The position numbers and the translations under genes were made by a program. Source: Streptomyces caeruleatus (GTDB lineage Bacteria; Actinomycetota; Actinomycetes; Streptomycetales; Streptomycetaceae). Taken from it: DNA of 64,000 nt. Location: NCBI RefSeq assembly GCF_001514235.1, contig NZ_KQ948926.1, positions 343,291 through 407,290 of the forward strand, read 5' to 3'. Positions 53,101 to 61,414 of the stretch are shown here, piece by piece. The notes beneath the pieces are model-generated. The model ran no database searches. It was not told where the DNA came from and saw only the letters and a list, made by a program, of their open reading frames with translations. Each line of letters opens with the position of its first letter. Positions within the stretch are counted from its first letter, which is position 1.

Positions 53101-53847
53101 GGCGCCGCCGACCACGGCGTCCTCGGCGACGATCGCCCCGGCGGCGTCCTCAGAGACCTTCAGGCCGTCGGTGGCCATGCCCAGGTCGATCCTGTCCAGC
53201 CGCGGGTCGGCCGCCGCCTCGGGCGACTTGACGACCAGCAGATGACCGAATCCGTCGGCCTCGGCGCGGACGGTGAGGTCCACACCGGGCAGGGCATCGA
53301 CGTAGGTGGCGGTGTCGCCCTCGACGCTCGGCGCGGGCAGCTTGCCGTACGGCCAGGTCAGGGCGAACTCCCGGCCTGCCCGCTGCATCGTCACGAACGG
53401 CTTGCCTGCCTGCCCGGCAGAAAAGTTCAGGCCGACGGTGGCGGCCTTCGGCCCCCAGCTGCCGTCTGACCGCCTCACCAGCGTCGCGTCGATGTCGACC
53501 CACTTGCCGTCCCGGACCGTGCGGACGGGCTCGGTGTACTCACGGGCCGTGAAGCTGCCGTCGGGCTCGGCGAAAATCTCCCGGTGCTCGGTGCGCAGCC
53601 CGACGACCTCGGTCTTCTTGCCGCTCTCCTGCGCGACGGCGAGAGCTTGCTGCTCGGTCTGCATCGGCTGGTCGGCGGCCACCGGCGCTTGGTCCTGCGC
53701 CGGGCTGCCACCGCCGCCCGGAAGGACCGCCGCGCCGGCTACCACCGCGCCGGTGACGGCCGCCGCCACGGCGGCACGAAGCACCATGCCCCGCCGTATC
53801 GGTCTGTGTCTGTCTGCGGACACGTGTCCACGCTCCAGTCGGTTCAC
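50176..53847 (-). CDS. Large secreted LamG-domain protein
   Basis: A 1,223-residue protein with start GTG. The N-terminus has a basic region and a hydrophobic export segment (VLRAAVAAAVTGAVVAGAAV). The first 300 residues are of the type found before RHS partners in Streptomyces (DGKWVDIDATLVRRSDGSWG). A middle beta-rich region follows. Two concanavalin-like LamG jelly rolls end the protein (residues about 810-1,000 with FSVSAWVRPTALDRNMTVIS, and about 1,040-1,215 with FTISARAQLTSLDPVKSQTV). LamG folds bind carbohydrates or surface proteins. It sits directly upstream of the toxin gene and is probably the surface or delivery partner. Confidence 0.82.
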   Translation of the reverse strand: MNRLERGHVSADRHRPIRRGMVLRAAVAAAVTGAVVAGAAVLPGGGGSPAQDQAPVAADQPMQTEQQALAVAQESGKKTEVVGLRTEHREIFAEPDGSFTAREYTEPVRTVRDGKWVDIDATLVRRSDGSWGPKAATVGLNFSAGQAGKPFVTMQRAGREFALTWPYGKLPAPSVEGDTATYVDALPGVDLTVRAEADGFGHLLVVKSPEAAADPRLDRIDLGMATDGLKVSEDAAGAIVAEDAVVGGAVFQAGEPAMWDSAAVTEAAARQQGPKAVAKALSSATAGAEESAAPGPQADTAAEPALEGPGGGGRVAELGVEVAKDKLSLVPDQKLLKGEDTVFPVVIDPIQRTTSRTSWTGIMSGMPTEQDWKYSGSAGVGKCPTDYNPVSCNGVGVRRTMFTMPLSFYKGKQIIEATFSARVEHIYSATPTAEPIRLYRVGGKDYSLTSSSNWSNTSDDWVDHLQTVDKAISPTSCSSQANLHFESGESGELTNEIKSAAAGDWNAMTLGLRAADESRFAEWKQICGNAYLSIKYNNLPRQIKTSDMYTDPGGRCRWGSDRAYVDEPPKLQAIASDPDHGNGQTDKVKVEFKVEWTDPKTNTAQSYTYVTEDALSPTTSTRFDHTVRSVIPENTVIYWSARADDGDGSGPWSWEGDSAQRCEFTYDKTSPGKPLVHSKEYPSDTTYHDGVGTYGTFTFWPNPNDSILDTDVVNYQYSFDGAALKDLPPSTPGGSVSLQWMPTWSGRHVLEVIAVDRANRTGRTPYHFLVSEGTPVRAQWNLADKAVNTEAHDESEKFSATAGPAVTFEVDGPGGKADRAARFDGTADAWLDTSETVLDTSKNFSVSAWVRPTALDRNMTVISQDGTGEPGFTLGYDASAQTWKFAVPVNDVDSLGEWKAVSTGVSVVKDQWVLLTGVYDAQRSGGPQLQLYVNKDLKGSAGRRSTWKSYGPLQIGRATAKSGYRDHFTGDLAEVRVFDRVLPAAQVADLMTVKPTRKGYWQLDDASNGASAETGGGQALTLAGNASIYRPADVFDNAALVGDGHLLLDGDGDYASTATAPVTGNSSFTISARAQLTSLDPVKSQTVLSLPGANANRVQVRYQAATKQWELAVAKTDSATAEIVTFTDNQELANTGGSGQHLAVVYDAVANSIRLYVQGQLVAGAYGKNDTLWSATGGLQVGRSLRGAGEYFAGALDEVRVYSGAADRIAVQQMAALTAVPDM

Positions 53848-54023
53848 GTCTGTCTCAGAAGTCGATTTGCCGGAACACCTGGTCCGGCCAGTTGCCTTAC
53901 GCGCTTGACGGACCTCAGCGGACCGTCGGCCGAAGGCCGCTGCCCGTGGGGGCTACCGCCTTTGCCGGGTTGCGCGTCGTCGCGGTTGTCGGATGTGCGA
54001 GTGCGGCGATCGTGGACGCGTCG

Positions 54024-55583
54024 TCAGCGGACAGTGGCACCGAATGCGACGCCGCCGGCCGGAATACCGCCCTCACCGGGCTTGAAGGTCTGCGTCGGCG
54101 CACCGCCGGAGGCCACGTTCCACGGGAAGCCGTAGACCGCCCGTCCCTCGGCCGGGCCATAGGGCACACCCACGTACAGCAGCGACGGAGTGGCGCCCAG
54201 GGCGAGGCCGGTGAGCATGCGCGGTGCGGGTGCGGACGGAACGCCGTATCCGGGGTCGATCGAGATGTCGGAGGCACCGGGCGCACCGACCAGCGGGATG
54301 ACGTGGACGCCGCCCTCATCCGGGAATTCCTCGGTCGTCTCCTCGCCGGGCACGCCGATCGCGAGCCTGGTGGTCGTGGCCGTGGAGGTCGCGTTCGGGG
54401 ATGTGTTGGCGGCGGCGAGCTGTTTGCCGAAGAGGTCGCCGGACTCTGCCGCGCCGTCAACTTCCGCGGTGTTCTGACTGATCCAGGCGGTCTCGGTGAA
54501 GGTACCGCTGGCCGTGAGGCGGAAGACCTGCACGGCGCCCGCATCCACAGTCGTCAGCCCGTCCTCACCCGGAACACCGACCGCGAGCAGTGACTCGGTG
54601 GTGGAGGTGGCGCCGGAGGGCCGGTACGGGACCATGGCGAGTGCGGTGCCGAACTGGTCGCCGGCCTCCTCGTCCCCGAAGATGTCGTCCTGATCCTGGC
54701 CGAGTCCGCCGAGTGGCTTCGGGTAGCCGGAGGTCAGCGTGTGGTTGAACCAGGCCACGCCGCCGGCGAAGGTCGCGGTGCCGAGTGCCTCGCCGGGTGT
54801 GCCGACCGCGAAGTGGGTCGGGGTCGCGGCGAACGCGCTGCCGAAACGGTCGTCCTGCTCGGCTACCCCGGGGACGGCACCGGCCGTTTCGGTGTCCTGG
54901 TCGATGCCCACGACGGTTTGCGCGGTGCCGCTCACGTAGTAGAAGGAGCCCGCGTCCTCGATGGTGCCGATCGACTCACCGGGGCTGCCGATCAGCAGGT
55001 ACGGCGTGCCGCCCGAGGTCTTTCCGGCCGCGACCGCGTACCCGACCCAGTCGTCGGCCTCCGCGGTGCCGCCCAGTGGCTTGTCGCTGCCCTGGTAGAT
55101 CTCCTTCACGGCCCTGCCGCCGGCGTTCAGCCCGCTCGTGGAGCCGTAGATCACCTGCACGCCTCCGGCGTCGGGCGCGGCACCGATGTCCTCGTACGGA
55201 GAACCGACCACCAGGTCGCTGCAACCGTCGAGATCGGCGTCGTAAACAGCCAGCGCGTGGCTGTACTCGTCGCCCGCCTCGGGAACGCCCGGTATGCCGT
55301 CCGTGGCCTGCGAGAACGTGAAGGTGCCTTTACCGCCGCCATAGACGACGTGCACCACTCCCGCCTTCTGCACGCCGTCGACGCTTGCCTCCGGGTCGGC
55401 GATCGCCGTATCCCGGACGCCGTCCCCGTTGAAGTCCGAATCGGTCCCCGCCGGACACGCGACGGCCGCTGCTGCGGGTGTACCGCCGGATCCGACCCCC
55501 AAGGTCAGCAGTGCCCCTGCCAGAACAGTGACAGCACTGCGACGCCACGCTTTCCCCACCCTTGACACAAACACCCCGTACAT
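54024..55583 (-). CDS. Secreted FG-GAP repeat protein
   Basis: A 519-residue protein with a Sec signal (TVLAGALLTLGVGSGGTPAA). Seven integrin-alpha-type FG-GAP blades follow: DFNGDGVRDTAIADPEASVD, DLDGCSDLVVGSPYED, LLIGSPGESIGTIEDAG, FAVGTPGEALGTATFAG and similar. These fold as a beta-propeller with calcium sites (DxNxDGxxD). It is the first gene of the minus-strand surface operon leading to the RHS toxin. It lacks membrane anchor motifs, so it is probably released or wall-associated. The start is uncertain by a few codons (ATG 55583 or GTGs just inside). Confidence 0.82.
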   Translation of the reverse strand: MYGVFVSRVGKAWRRSAVTVLAGALLTLGVGSGGTPAAAAVACPAGTDSDFNGDGVRDTAIADPEASVDGVQKAGVVHVVYGGGKGTFTFSQATDGIPGVPEAGDEYSHALAVYDADLDGCSDLVVGSPYEDIGAAPDAGGVQVIYGSTSGLNAGGRAVKEIYQGSDKPLGGTAEADDWVGYAVAAGKTSGGTPYLLIGSPGESIGTIEDAGSFYYVSGTAQTVVGIDQDTETAGAVPGVAEQDDRFGSAFAATPTHFAVGTPGEALGTATFAGGVAWFNHTLTSGYPKPLGGLGQDQDDIFGDEEAGDQFGTALAMVPYRPSGATSTTESLLAVGVPGEDGLTTVDAGAVQVFRLTASGTFTETAWISQNTAEVDGAAESGDLFGKQLAAANTSPNATSTATTTRLAIGVPGEETTEEFPDEGGVHVIPLVGAPGASDISIDPGYGVPSAPAPRMLTGLALGATPSLLYVGVPYGPAEGRAVYGFPWNVASGGAPTQTFKPGEGGIPAGGVAFGATVR

Positions 55584-55909
55584 AAAGAGGAGCTAAAGAA
55601 AGTCAAGAGATCATCGCTTCACATGAAGTGCACATGCAATACACGCCCGGCCACTCGGCAATATGACAAAGATCACAGCAGATGCATATATCGCCCATAT
55701 GGCTTCACATAGGCGAATCGCTCGCCAAGTCAGCTGCTCCGAACTCGACGCAAGGCCCCCCTTCGCCGGGAGGTCACCCCACGGTCGCAGGAAGGTCATG
55801 CTATCTTCACAGTTCTTTGTGGCATCTTCCCCGCAAATGGCCCAGACCAGCCAACAGCTAAGCCATCCAGAAAACGGGGCGTGCCCCCTATTTCTTGGAG
55901 AGCGTGACG
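55584..55909. promoter_or_regulatory. Divergent promoter region
   Basis: An AT-rich gap between the divergent FG-GAP and glycosyltransferase genes. It contains the inverted repeat CTTCA-CA-TGAAG at 55617-55628, close to the FG-GAP start, which could be an operator. TTGGAGAG at 55895 is the ribosome-binding site of the glycosyltransferase gene. No -10/-35 pair is assigned. Confidence 0.4.
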
Positions 55910-57901
55910 ATGGCTGCCCCGGCCGTTTCGGTGATTGTCGCCGCCTACAATGCGATGCCTTATCTGACGCGTTGCATTACGTCCGTCGCGGAGCAAACCA
56001 TCGGCTCGGACGAGCTGGAGATCATCGTTGTCGATGACGGCTCAACGGACGGGACGGCCAAGGAACTTGAACGCCTGGCCGGTATGCACCCCGGATTGAT
56101 CAACATTTTCAAGCAGGCGAACTCCGGCGGTCCCTCGGCACCTCGTAACGTCGGCCTCGACCACGCCCGAGGCACGTTCGTGTTCTTCCTCGACGCCGAC
56201 GACTACCTGGGCCCCGAGACCCTGGAACGTATGGTCGCGATGGCCGAGAAAAACGGCACCGACATCGTGCTCGGGAAGATGGTGGGCGTCGGGGGACGCG
56301 GCTTGCCCACGTCGATGTTCAAGCGTAATCAGCCGAAGACGGACGTCTTCAGCTCACGCGTCTACTGGGCCCTCAACCCGTTGAAACTGTTCCGCCGCGA
56401 ACTGCTGGAGCGGCATGCGCTGCGGTTCCCCACCAGCCTGCCCATCGGGGAAGACCAATCGTTCGTGGCTTTGGCGTACCTGCACTCGTCGGGCATCTCC
56501 GTCATCGCCGACTACGACTGCCTGTTCTGCACCCTGCGGGAAGATGGCGGCAACACCACCGTGCGTCATAGCGGTTCGGAGCCCCGGCTGCGGTTCCTGC
56601 CGCACGTGATCGACATTCTGCTGGAGAACGTGCCGCCCGGCCCCGGCCGCGACCACTTGGCGCACCGACACCTCACCATCGAAGTACAGGAGATCCTCGG
56701 CCACCTCGCGGCAGAACCCCGCCCCCAGCAGGAAAAAGCCCTCGCCCAACTTGCCGACACCGTGGCCCCCCTCTGGCACAAGGGCATGAACAACCAGCTC
56801 TCCGCCATGGCCCGCCTCCGCCTCCACCTCGTCCGGCACCAGATGCTCGACGAAGCCCTCGAACTCACCCGGTTCGAGAAGGAACTGGCCGGGAGAAAGT
56901 TCTCCACCCCGGTCCTCGTCGACGAAGGCAGGGCCCTCGCCCGCTATCCATTCCTCCGCGATCCCGCCCGGGCCATCCCCGACAGCTGCTACGACGTCAC
57001 TGCACAACTCGGCGTACGCCACCGGGTCACCCGCGCCGAGCTGCACAGCACCACGCTCTACCTCGCCGGGCACGGCTACCTCCACCGCGTCGCCACCGAA
57101 GACGTCACCACGGAACTCGTCCTGCGCGAGCGTGACCGCAAGGAGGAGTTCCGGCTGCCGGTCACCCACACCGCGACACCCGGACTCGGCGCCGACGAGG
57201 ACCAGGGCCACTACGTCTACGAGAAGGCCGGTTTCGAGGCCGCCCTCGACATCACCACGGCCGCCGACGGCAGCCCGCTGGGCGACGGACTGTGGGACAT
57301 CTCGCTCGCCATCGGCGCCCAGGGCATCACCCGGGAAGTCCGCATCGGCAGCAAGCGGACCGTCGACGTGTCCGGCAAGGCCGCCACACACGTCGTGGAC
57401 ACAAACGAGGGGCCCCGTGCCGCCACCCTCTACACCACCAACCCGCACGGCAACTTCACCCTCGACCTCGGCGAGAACAAGCACGCCGTACTGCCCCATC
57501 TCAGCCTGAACGACACAGTCCAGTGGGCCTCCGACACCCCCACAGAGCTGGAGTTCACCGGCCGCTGCACCCTCGCCGCCCACCCCGAGGGCACTCTCAC
57601 CGCGACCCTGCGCAACGACCGGGGAGACAACGCCACCTTCCCCGCCTCGACGACCGGCGATGCCCTCGTCGTACGCATCCCTGTCGCCGAACTCTCAGCC
57701 GGCACCTGGCATGGGGAACTCCGGCTCGGCAACTGGGTACTGCCCCTCCCAGAACTCCCCAACAACCTCATGGCAGCCAAGTGGCGCCGCCGGGCCCTGC
57801 CCTGGTACGCCAAGCCTGCGCTGAACAGCACGAACGGTTTCGCACTGCAGGTCGCCAAGACCGACCTCATCGGAGCGGTGACTCGGCGCATCACTTCCTG
57901 A
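55910..57901 (+). CDS. GT2-family glycosyltransferase with beta-rich C-terminal region
   Basis: A 663-residue protein; ATG 55910 follows TTGGAGAG. The GT-A fold is clear: VSVIVAAYNAMPYLTRCITS, LEIIVVDDGSTDGTAKELER, SGGPSAPRNVGLDHARGTFV, the metal-binding DxD in FFLDADDYLGPETLERMV, and the acceptor-side GEDQSFVALAYLHSSG. The C-terminal 300 residues form beta-rich units (residues about 370-600) resembling those of wall-teichoic-acid glycosyltransferases such as TarP-type enzymes. It probably decorates a wall or surface polymer. It is an isolated gene. The substrate cannot be read from the sequence. Confidence 0.82.
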   Translation: MAAPAVSVIVAAYNAMPYLTRCITSVAEQTIGSDELEIIVVDDGSTDGTAKELERLAGMHPGLINIFKQANSGGPSAPRNVGLDHARGTFVFFLDADDYLGPETLERMVAMAEKNGTDIVLGKMVGVGGRGLPTSMFKRNQPKTDVFSSRVYWALNPLKLFRRELLERHALRFPTSLPIGEDQSFVALAYLHSSGISVIADYDCLFCTLREDGGNTTVRHSGSEPRLRFLPHVIDILLENVPPGPGRDHLAHRHLTIEVQEILGHLAAEPRPQQEKALAQLADTVAPLWHKGMNNQLSAMARLRLHLVRHQMLDEALELTRFEKELAGRKFSTPVLVDEGRALARYPFLRDPARAIPDSCYDVTAQLGVRHRVTRAELHSTTLYLAGHGYLHRVATEDVTTELVLRERDRKEEFRLPVTHTATPGLGADEDQGHYVYEKAGFEAALDITTAADGSPLGDGLWDISLAIGAQGITREVRIGSKRTVDVSGKAATHVVDTNEGPRAATLYTTNPHGNFTLDLGENKHAVLPHLSLNDTVQWASDTPTELEFTGRCTLAAHPEGTLTATLRNDRGDNATFPASTTGDALVVRIPVAELSAGTWHGELRLGNWVLPLPELPNNLMAAKWRRRALPWYAKPALNSTNGFALQVAKTDLIGAVTRRITS

Positions 57902-58037
57902 CCAGGAGTGGCGGCGCGCGCTGACCATCAGCAGTAGCCCGTCCAAGAGAGATTCGGCCAGGCCCCCCCACCGCAACACCCAGCCGCCTCAGGGCCTTCG
58001 GCTAAAGAGGTCGTTGCATTTGGCGAGCGGGGCTGGC
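57902..58037. other. Short gap between convergent genes
   Basis: No gene or strong hairpin is seen. Confidence 0.35.
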
Positions 58038-58640
58038 TCAGCTATCCGGTAGGCGGGTGCCGACGATCACACTGAGGTCTGTTGCGAGGCGGAGTTCAGC
58101 AGCTCGTAGTTCGGGGTGTTCGAGCCAGTGAAGTCGAGCGTGGTCTGGTGCGCCGTTGAAGCGGGGCGGCCATGTTGTGGTCGGGGTGAAGTCGTCGATC
58201 ACGATCGTGCCGCCGGCGGCGAGCAGGCGCGCGGGGTCTGCGGTGCCGTCGCCCTTGGCCTGGCCTCCGCCGTCGAGCACGAGCAGGTCATAAGGGCCGC
58301 GTTCTTCGATTCGCTGCCAGTCGCCGTGGAGGACCTCGACATGGTCGCAGTCACGGAAGATGTCCGAAGCGATACGGGCTCGTTCCGGATCACGTTCGAT
58401 GCTGATCAGCCGGGTGCCCGGAGGTGCACCCGAGGCCAGCCAAGCCAAGCCCACACCGCAACCTGTTCCGGTCTCGGCGATGCTGTGGGGTGCTCCTGCA
58501 GCCAGCACCTGGAGTAAACGCCCCTGTTCGGGTCGGCAGGAGAACGCGAATCCCTGTGCGCGCGCCGCCTCGACAGCCCGCTGAACCAGCATGGGCAATG
58601 CGTCGTGGCCTCTGTATGCGTCGGTTCCATGAAGCGACAT
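58038..58640 (-). CDS. O-methyltransferase-like SAM enzyme
   Basis: About 200 residues from ATG 58640 (SLHGTDAYRGHDALPMLVQR). The SAM-binding motif I is ETGTGCGVGLAWLASG, then LISIERDPERARIASDIF, then EVLHGDW and YDLLVLDGGGQAKG; IVIDDFTP follows. This is the layout of class I O-methyltransferases of the catechol type. A frame extending upstream runs into an IS5 remnant and is not native. The insertion may have separated the gene from its promoter. Substrate unknown. Confidence 0.75.
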   Translation of the reverse strand: MSLHGTDAYRGHDALPMLVQRAVEAARAQGFAFSCRPEQGRLLQVLAAGAPHSIAETGTGCGVGLAWLASGAPPGTRLISIERDPERARIASDIFRDCDHVEVLHGDWQRIEERGPYDLLVLDGGGQAKGDGTADPARLLAAGGTIVIDDFTPTTTWPPRFNGAPDHARLHWLEHPELRAAELRLATDLSVIVGTRLPDS

Positions 58641-59040
58641 GCCCCGCATTATGGCTGCGCCCCCGGTTGAGTCGGCGGTAGCAGATGAGGGCGGCGGCGA
58701 TGCCAACGAAGGCCAGGAAGTGGTCCGATGTGCGCTCGTAGCGCCGGTGCAGGCGGCGAATGCCGCTCAGCCAACTCACCGTGCGCTCAACAGTCCACCG
58801 GTGTCGTCCCAGGCGGGCCGGGGACTCGATGCCCTTGCGGTCGAAGTAGCCACCCTTGATCGTCAGCATGACCTCGCGCGAGCGGCTCTGCGACAGGGAG
58901 CTGAGACTGCCGAGCAGGACTGTGTGTTCGTCGATGACGAGATCTTCTGGTGCATGACATTGACGGAGACGACGGTCGGCACAACTTTCCGCAACTGCTG
59001 CCGGGCCTCATTCGAACTCCTCCGGGTCCGGATCCTCACC
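58641..59040 (-). pseudogene. IS5-group transposase remnant
   Basis: On the minus strand 58869-58660 encodes the C-terminus of an IS5-group transposase: RHRWTVERTVSWLSGIRRLH then RRYERTSDHFLAFVGIAAAL. It lacks its own stop and reads into the methyltransferase region. Upstream (to about 59040) only out-of-frame relics such as the GYFDRKGIESP junction are visible. The N-terminus and first catalytic residues are missing. Confidence 0.65.
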
Positions 59041-59111
59041 CAGCCATGAGCATCACGTGACGTTGTCGCGGTGGACGGCAGCTCTTCAACGGGTGCGTCT
59101 CCGGCCTGGCG

Positions 59112-61205
59112 CTACGGAACAGAGTGTGAGGCAAGCCAGTCCTGGAGTTCACGGTGGCGGAACTGGTAGGCCCTCCCGGAGATCCGCAGCAGTCCTGCGC
59201 CGTATGCCCAGTGCAGGAAGGCACCTAGACGCCAGGGCAGTTGGCCGCTTGCGCAGCAGAGGAAGACCACGTAGCGGCGACTGGCCCCTGCCATCCGCAG
59301 CCCGAATGCGAGTCCCAACGCGAGCCCGAACGCCAACCCGAACCCGAGGCCGAACCCGTACGAGACACCGAAGATGAGCGCGACTACGAACATGAGCGTG
59401 AGCCCCAGCGCGAGCCCGGACACGAGCCCCACCGTGAAGCCCATCGTGAGACCCACCACGACATCGTCCCGTAGGGCACGGCGCGGCTCTGTGGGTGGAG
59501 CGTCATTCAGAGGCGCAACGAGCTCGCCCGCGAGCCCGAACACGCGCCTGGCCAGGAGCGCGGACACAAGCAAGGCCAGAAGCGCAAACGTCGGCTCGAC
59601 CGAGAGGAAGACCAAGAGCGCGAACGTGAGCCCGACCGCGAGCCCAGCTAGAAGCCCGGAGGCGAGTCCGCGTACGAGTTCCCGGGCGATCTGTCCGCGC
59701 TGGGCTCGACTGTGCAGCAGGTGCAGCTGGAGGGACTTGGGGTCCGGAACAACGTGGCTACTGGCCTGCCAGACAGTCGAAAGGACGGAAGGAACCACCC
59801 CTCCGGCCAGGAACAGCTGGCCTAGTGAGGAGCCGATGGGGAGTTGGGTCACGAGCAAGGCGGTGCAGACAAGCAGGAGGAGAGTGGTGAGCAGAGTGTC
59901 CGCGGCGCGGACGCGCCGGGCACCGGCCATCGGCCAGAGCTGGTGAAGCACGATGTCGGTGGTTGGTCCGGCGGCTGTGGTCGTGGCGGTGAGGTGTGTG
60001 GCGATTGCAGTGAGCCAGCGGTGAGTCTGCTCGGGACGGTAGCGATCGGGGTGCGTTGGGTGTTGCTGAGTCGCAGCGGGCACGTAGCGATCGAGCAGGT
60101 GGTCGCGGACCACGTTGGGCGAGGCCAGAGTGAGCAGGTACGCGGGGTCATACGGGTAGGTGAGGGTGTCGGGGTGACGTTCCTCGTACGCGGTGACTGC
60201 CAGGTTGAGCCGCCACGGAGTGTTCAGGGCGCGGGCAAGGGTCCCGCCGGGTGCAGCGGTCAACTCGTCGAGGACCGAGGTCCAGCGGTCTGGGTTGGTG
60301 CTGCGGGTGGTGAGATACGCGGTGGCCTGGGACGCGGTGACGGGATCGATCTCAATGCGGGCGGCCTCGCGCAGCCGGAGGTCTCGGGCAGCCAGTTGCT
60401 CATACTGGGTGGTGCGGCAGGTGAGGATTACCGGGGCGCTGCCGGTGGGGTCTTGGTAGGCGTTGAGCTGCTGCAGCACGCGTGTGGCGCGGCGTCGGCC
60501 GATCGGCGTGGTGTCAGCGTCCATTTCGTCCAGGCCGTCCAGGACGGGGAGGATGCGGTGGTGATCGACGAGGACCAGCGCGTCGGCGGCGGTAATGCCG
60601 CGGTCGCGGAAGTGCTGGTGGACCTGGTCTGCGAGCCATTGTCTGAAGGATCGGTCGGTGTCCCAGCCAGCCAGAGAGAGACGGACCGGTACAGGGTCAG
60701 TGTCGGCGCGGTCGGGGCTGGTCAGCAGGCCGAGCAGGAGGTCCAGAGCAATCAGGGTCTTGCCGGCGCCGGGTTCACCAGTGATCACCAGTCGGGCAGG
60801 GTTCACCCGGCGGTAGTAGGCGACGATGCCTGTCAGGCTGCCTTGAGGTTCGGCGCCTTCGGCATTGTTCGCAGGCTCGGCGCGGTAGCGGAAGGACAAG
60901 TCGATGCGGTGTGCTCCGGGCCCGATCAGTTGCGCTCGTTGTCGGGTCTCGGCCACTGCCACAGCGGCGGCAATGTTCTTGGTCTTTGCATCGGTGTCTG
61001 CTGCGGCCTCGCGACGGTCGGCGAGGTAAGAGGCCCCGGCCAGGTAGGCACCGGGGGTGGCAAGAACCAGCGCGATGGCAGTGGCCGCCAAGCGGGCACC
61101 CTCGAACTCCTTGGACAGCCACATCGCCAGTCCTGCGGCTGCGGCCAGTAGACCGACGTAGACCAGAGCTGTCCGACGTGCACGTGAGGCCCCCATGCGA
61201 GGCAT
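59112..61205 (-). CDS. Membrane-bound NACHT-type NTPase
   Basis: A 697-residue protein. Two N-terminal membrane helices (residues 12-58) are followed by a NACHT domain: Walker A VITGEPGAGKTLIALDLLLG near residue 147, Walker B ILPVLDGLDEMD near 223, and sensor segment VILTCRTTQYEQLAARDL. A helical region follows. At least six further membrane segments lie at about residues 420-640, with a striking run of Gly-Leu-Phe repeats (GFGLGFGLAFGLALGLAFGL). The C-terminus ends FRHRELQDWLASHSVP, typical of actinobacterial NACHT proteins. STAND NTPases of this type are often sensors or effectors in defence or signalling. The membrane domain may form the effector. Confidence 0.82.
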   Translation of the reverse strand: MPRMGASRARRTALVYVGLLAAAAGLAMWLSKEFEGARLAATAIALVLATPGAYLAGASYLADRREAAADTDAKTKNIAAAVAVAETRQRAQLIGPGAHRIDLSFRYRAEPANNAEGAEPQGSLTGIVAYYRRVNPARLVITGEPGAGKTLIALDLLLGLLTSPDRADTDPVPVRLSLAGWDTDRSFRQWLADQVHQHFRDRGITAADALVLVDHHRILPVLDGLDEMDADTTPIGRRRATRVLQQLNAYQDPTGSAPVILTCRTTQYEQLAARDLRLREAARIEIDPVTASQATAYLTTRSTNPDRWTSVLDELTAAPGGTLARALNTPWRLNLAVTAYEERHPDTLTYPYDPAYLLTLASPNVVRDHLLDRYVPAATQQHPTHPDRYRPEQTHRWLTAIATHLTATTTAAGPTTDIVLHQLWPMAGARRVRAADTLLTTLLLLVCTALLVTQLPIGSSLGQLFLAGGVVPSVLSTVWQASSHVVPDPKSLQLHLLHSRAQRGQIARELVRGLASGLLAGLAVGLTFALLVFLSVEPTFALLALLVSALLARRVFGLAGELVAPLNDAPPTEPRRALRDDVVVGLTMGFTVGLVSGLALGLTLMFVVALIFGVSYGFGLGFGLAFGLALGLAFGLRMAGASRRYVVFLCCASGQLPWRLGAFLHWAYGAGLLRISGRAYQFRHRELQDWLASHSVP

Positions 61206-61414
61206 CCTTCCCGTACGACCTCCAACGGCAACGCGGCCCGGGATTCAGCACATCCCCCGAATTGGCGACGAGATCGAGATCTCAAGCTGAGCATCGGCGA
61301 GAACCCACCGCCACCCGTACGGTGTGACGTCCATCCCGACCATGAGCATCCACAAGGGCGGCAACCCGGGAGAAACCACTCGACCATTCCCCTCACGGCG
61401 AGAATCATGGCGGG
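61206..61414. promoter_or_regulatory. Divergent promoter region
   Basis: A gap of about 210 bases between the divergent NACHT gene and the split nuclease-like gene, likely carrying both promoters. No strong repeat is visible. Confidence 0.35.

Noticed and set aside
43158..55565. Long plus-strand open frames over the RHS, LamG and FG-GAP genes (for example 50713-53469)
   Set aside because: They are high-GC shadows opposite strong minus-strand genes; their Val/Gly/Arg-rich products have no domain pattern.
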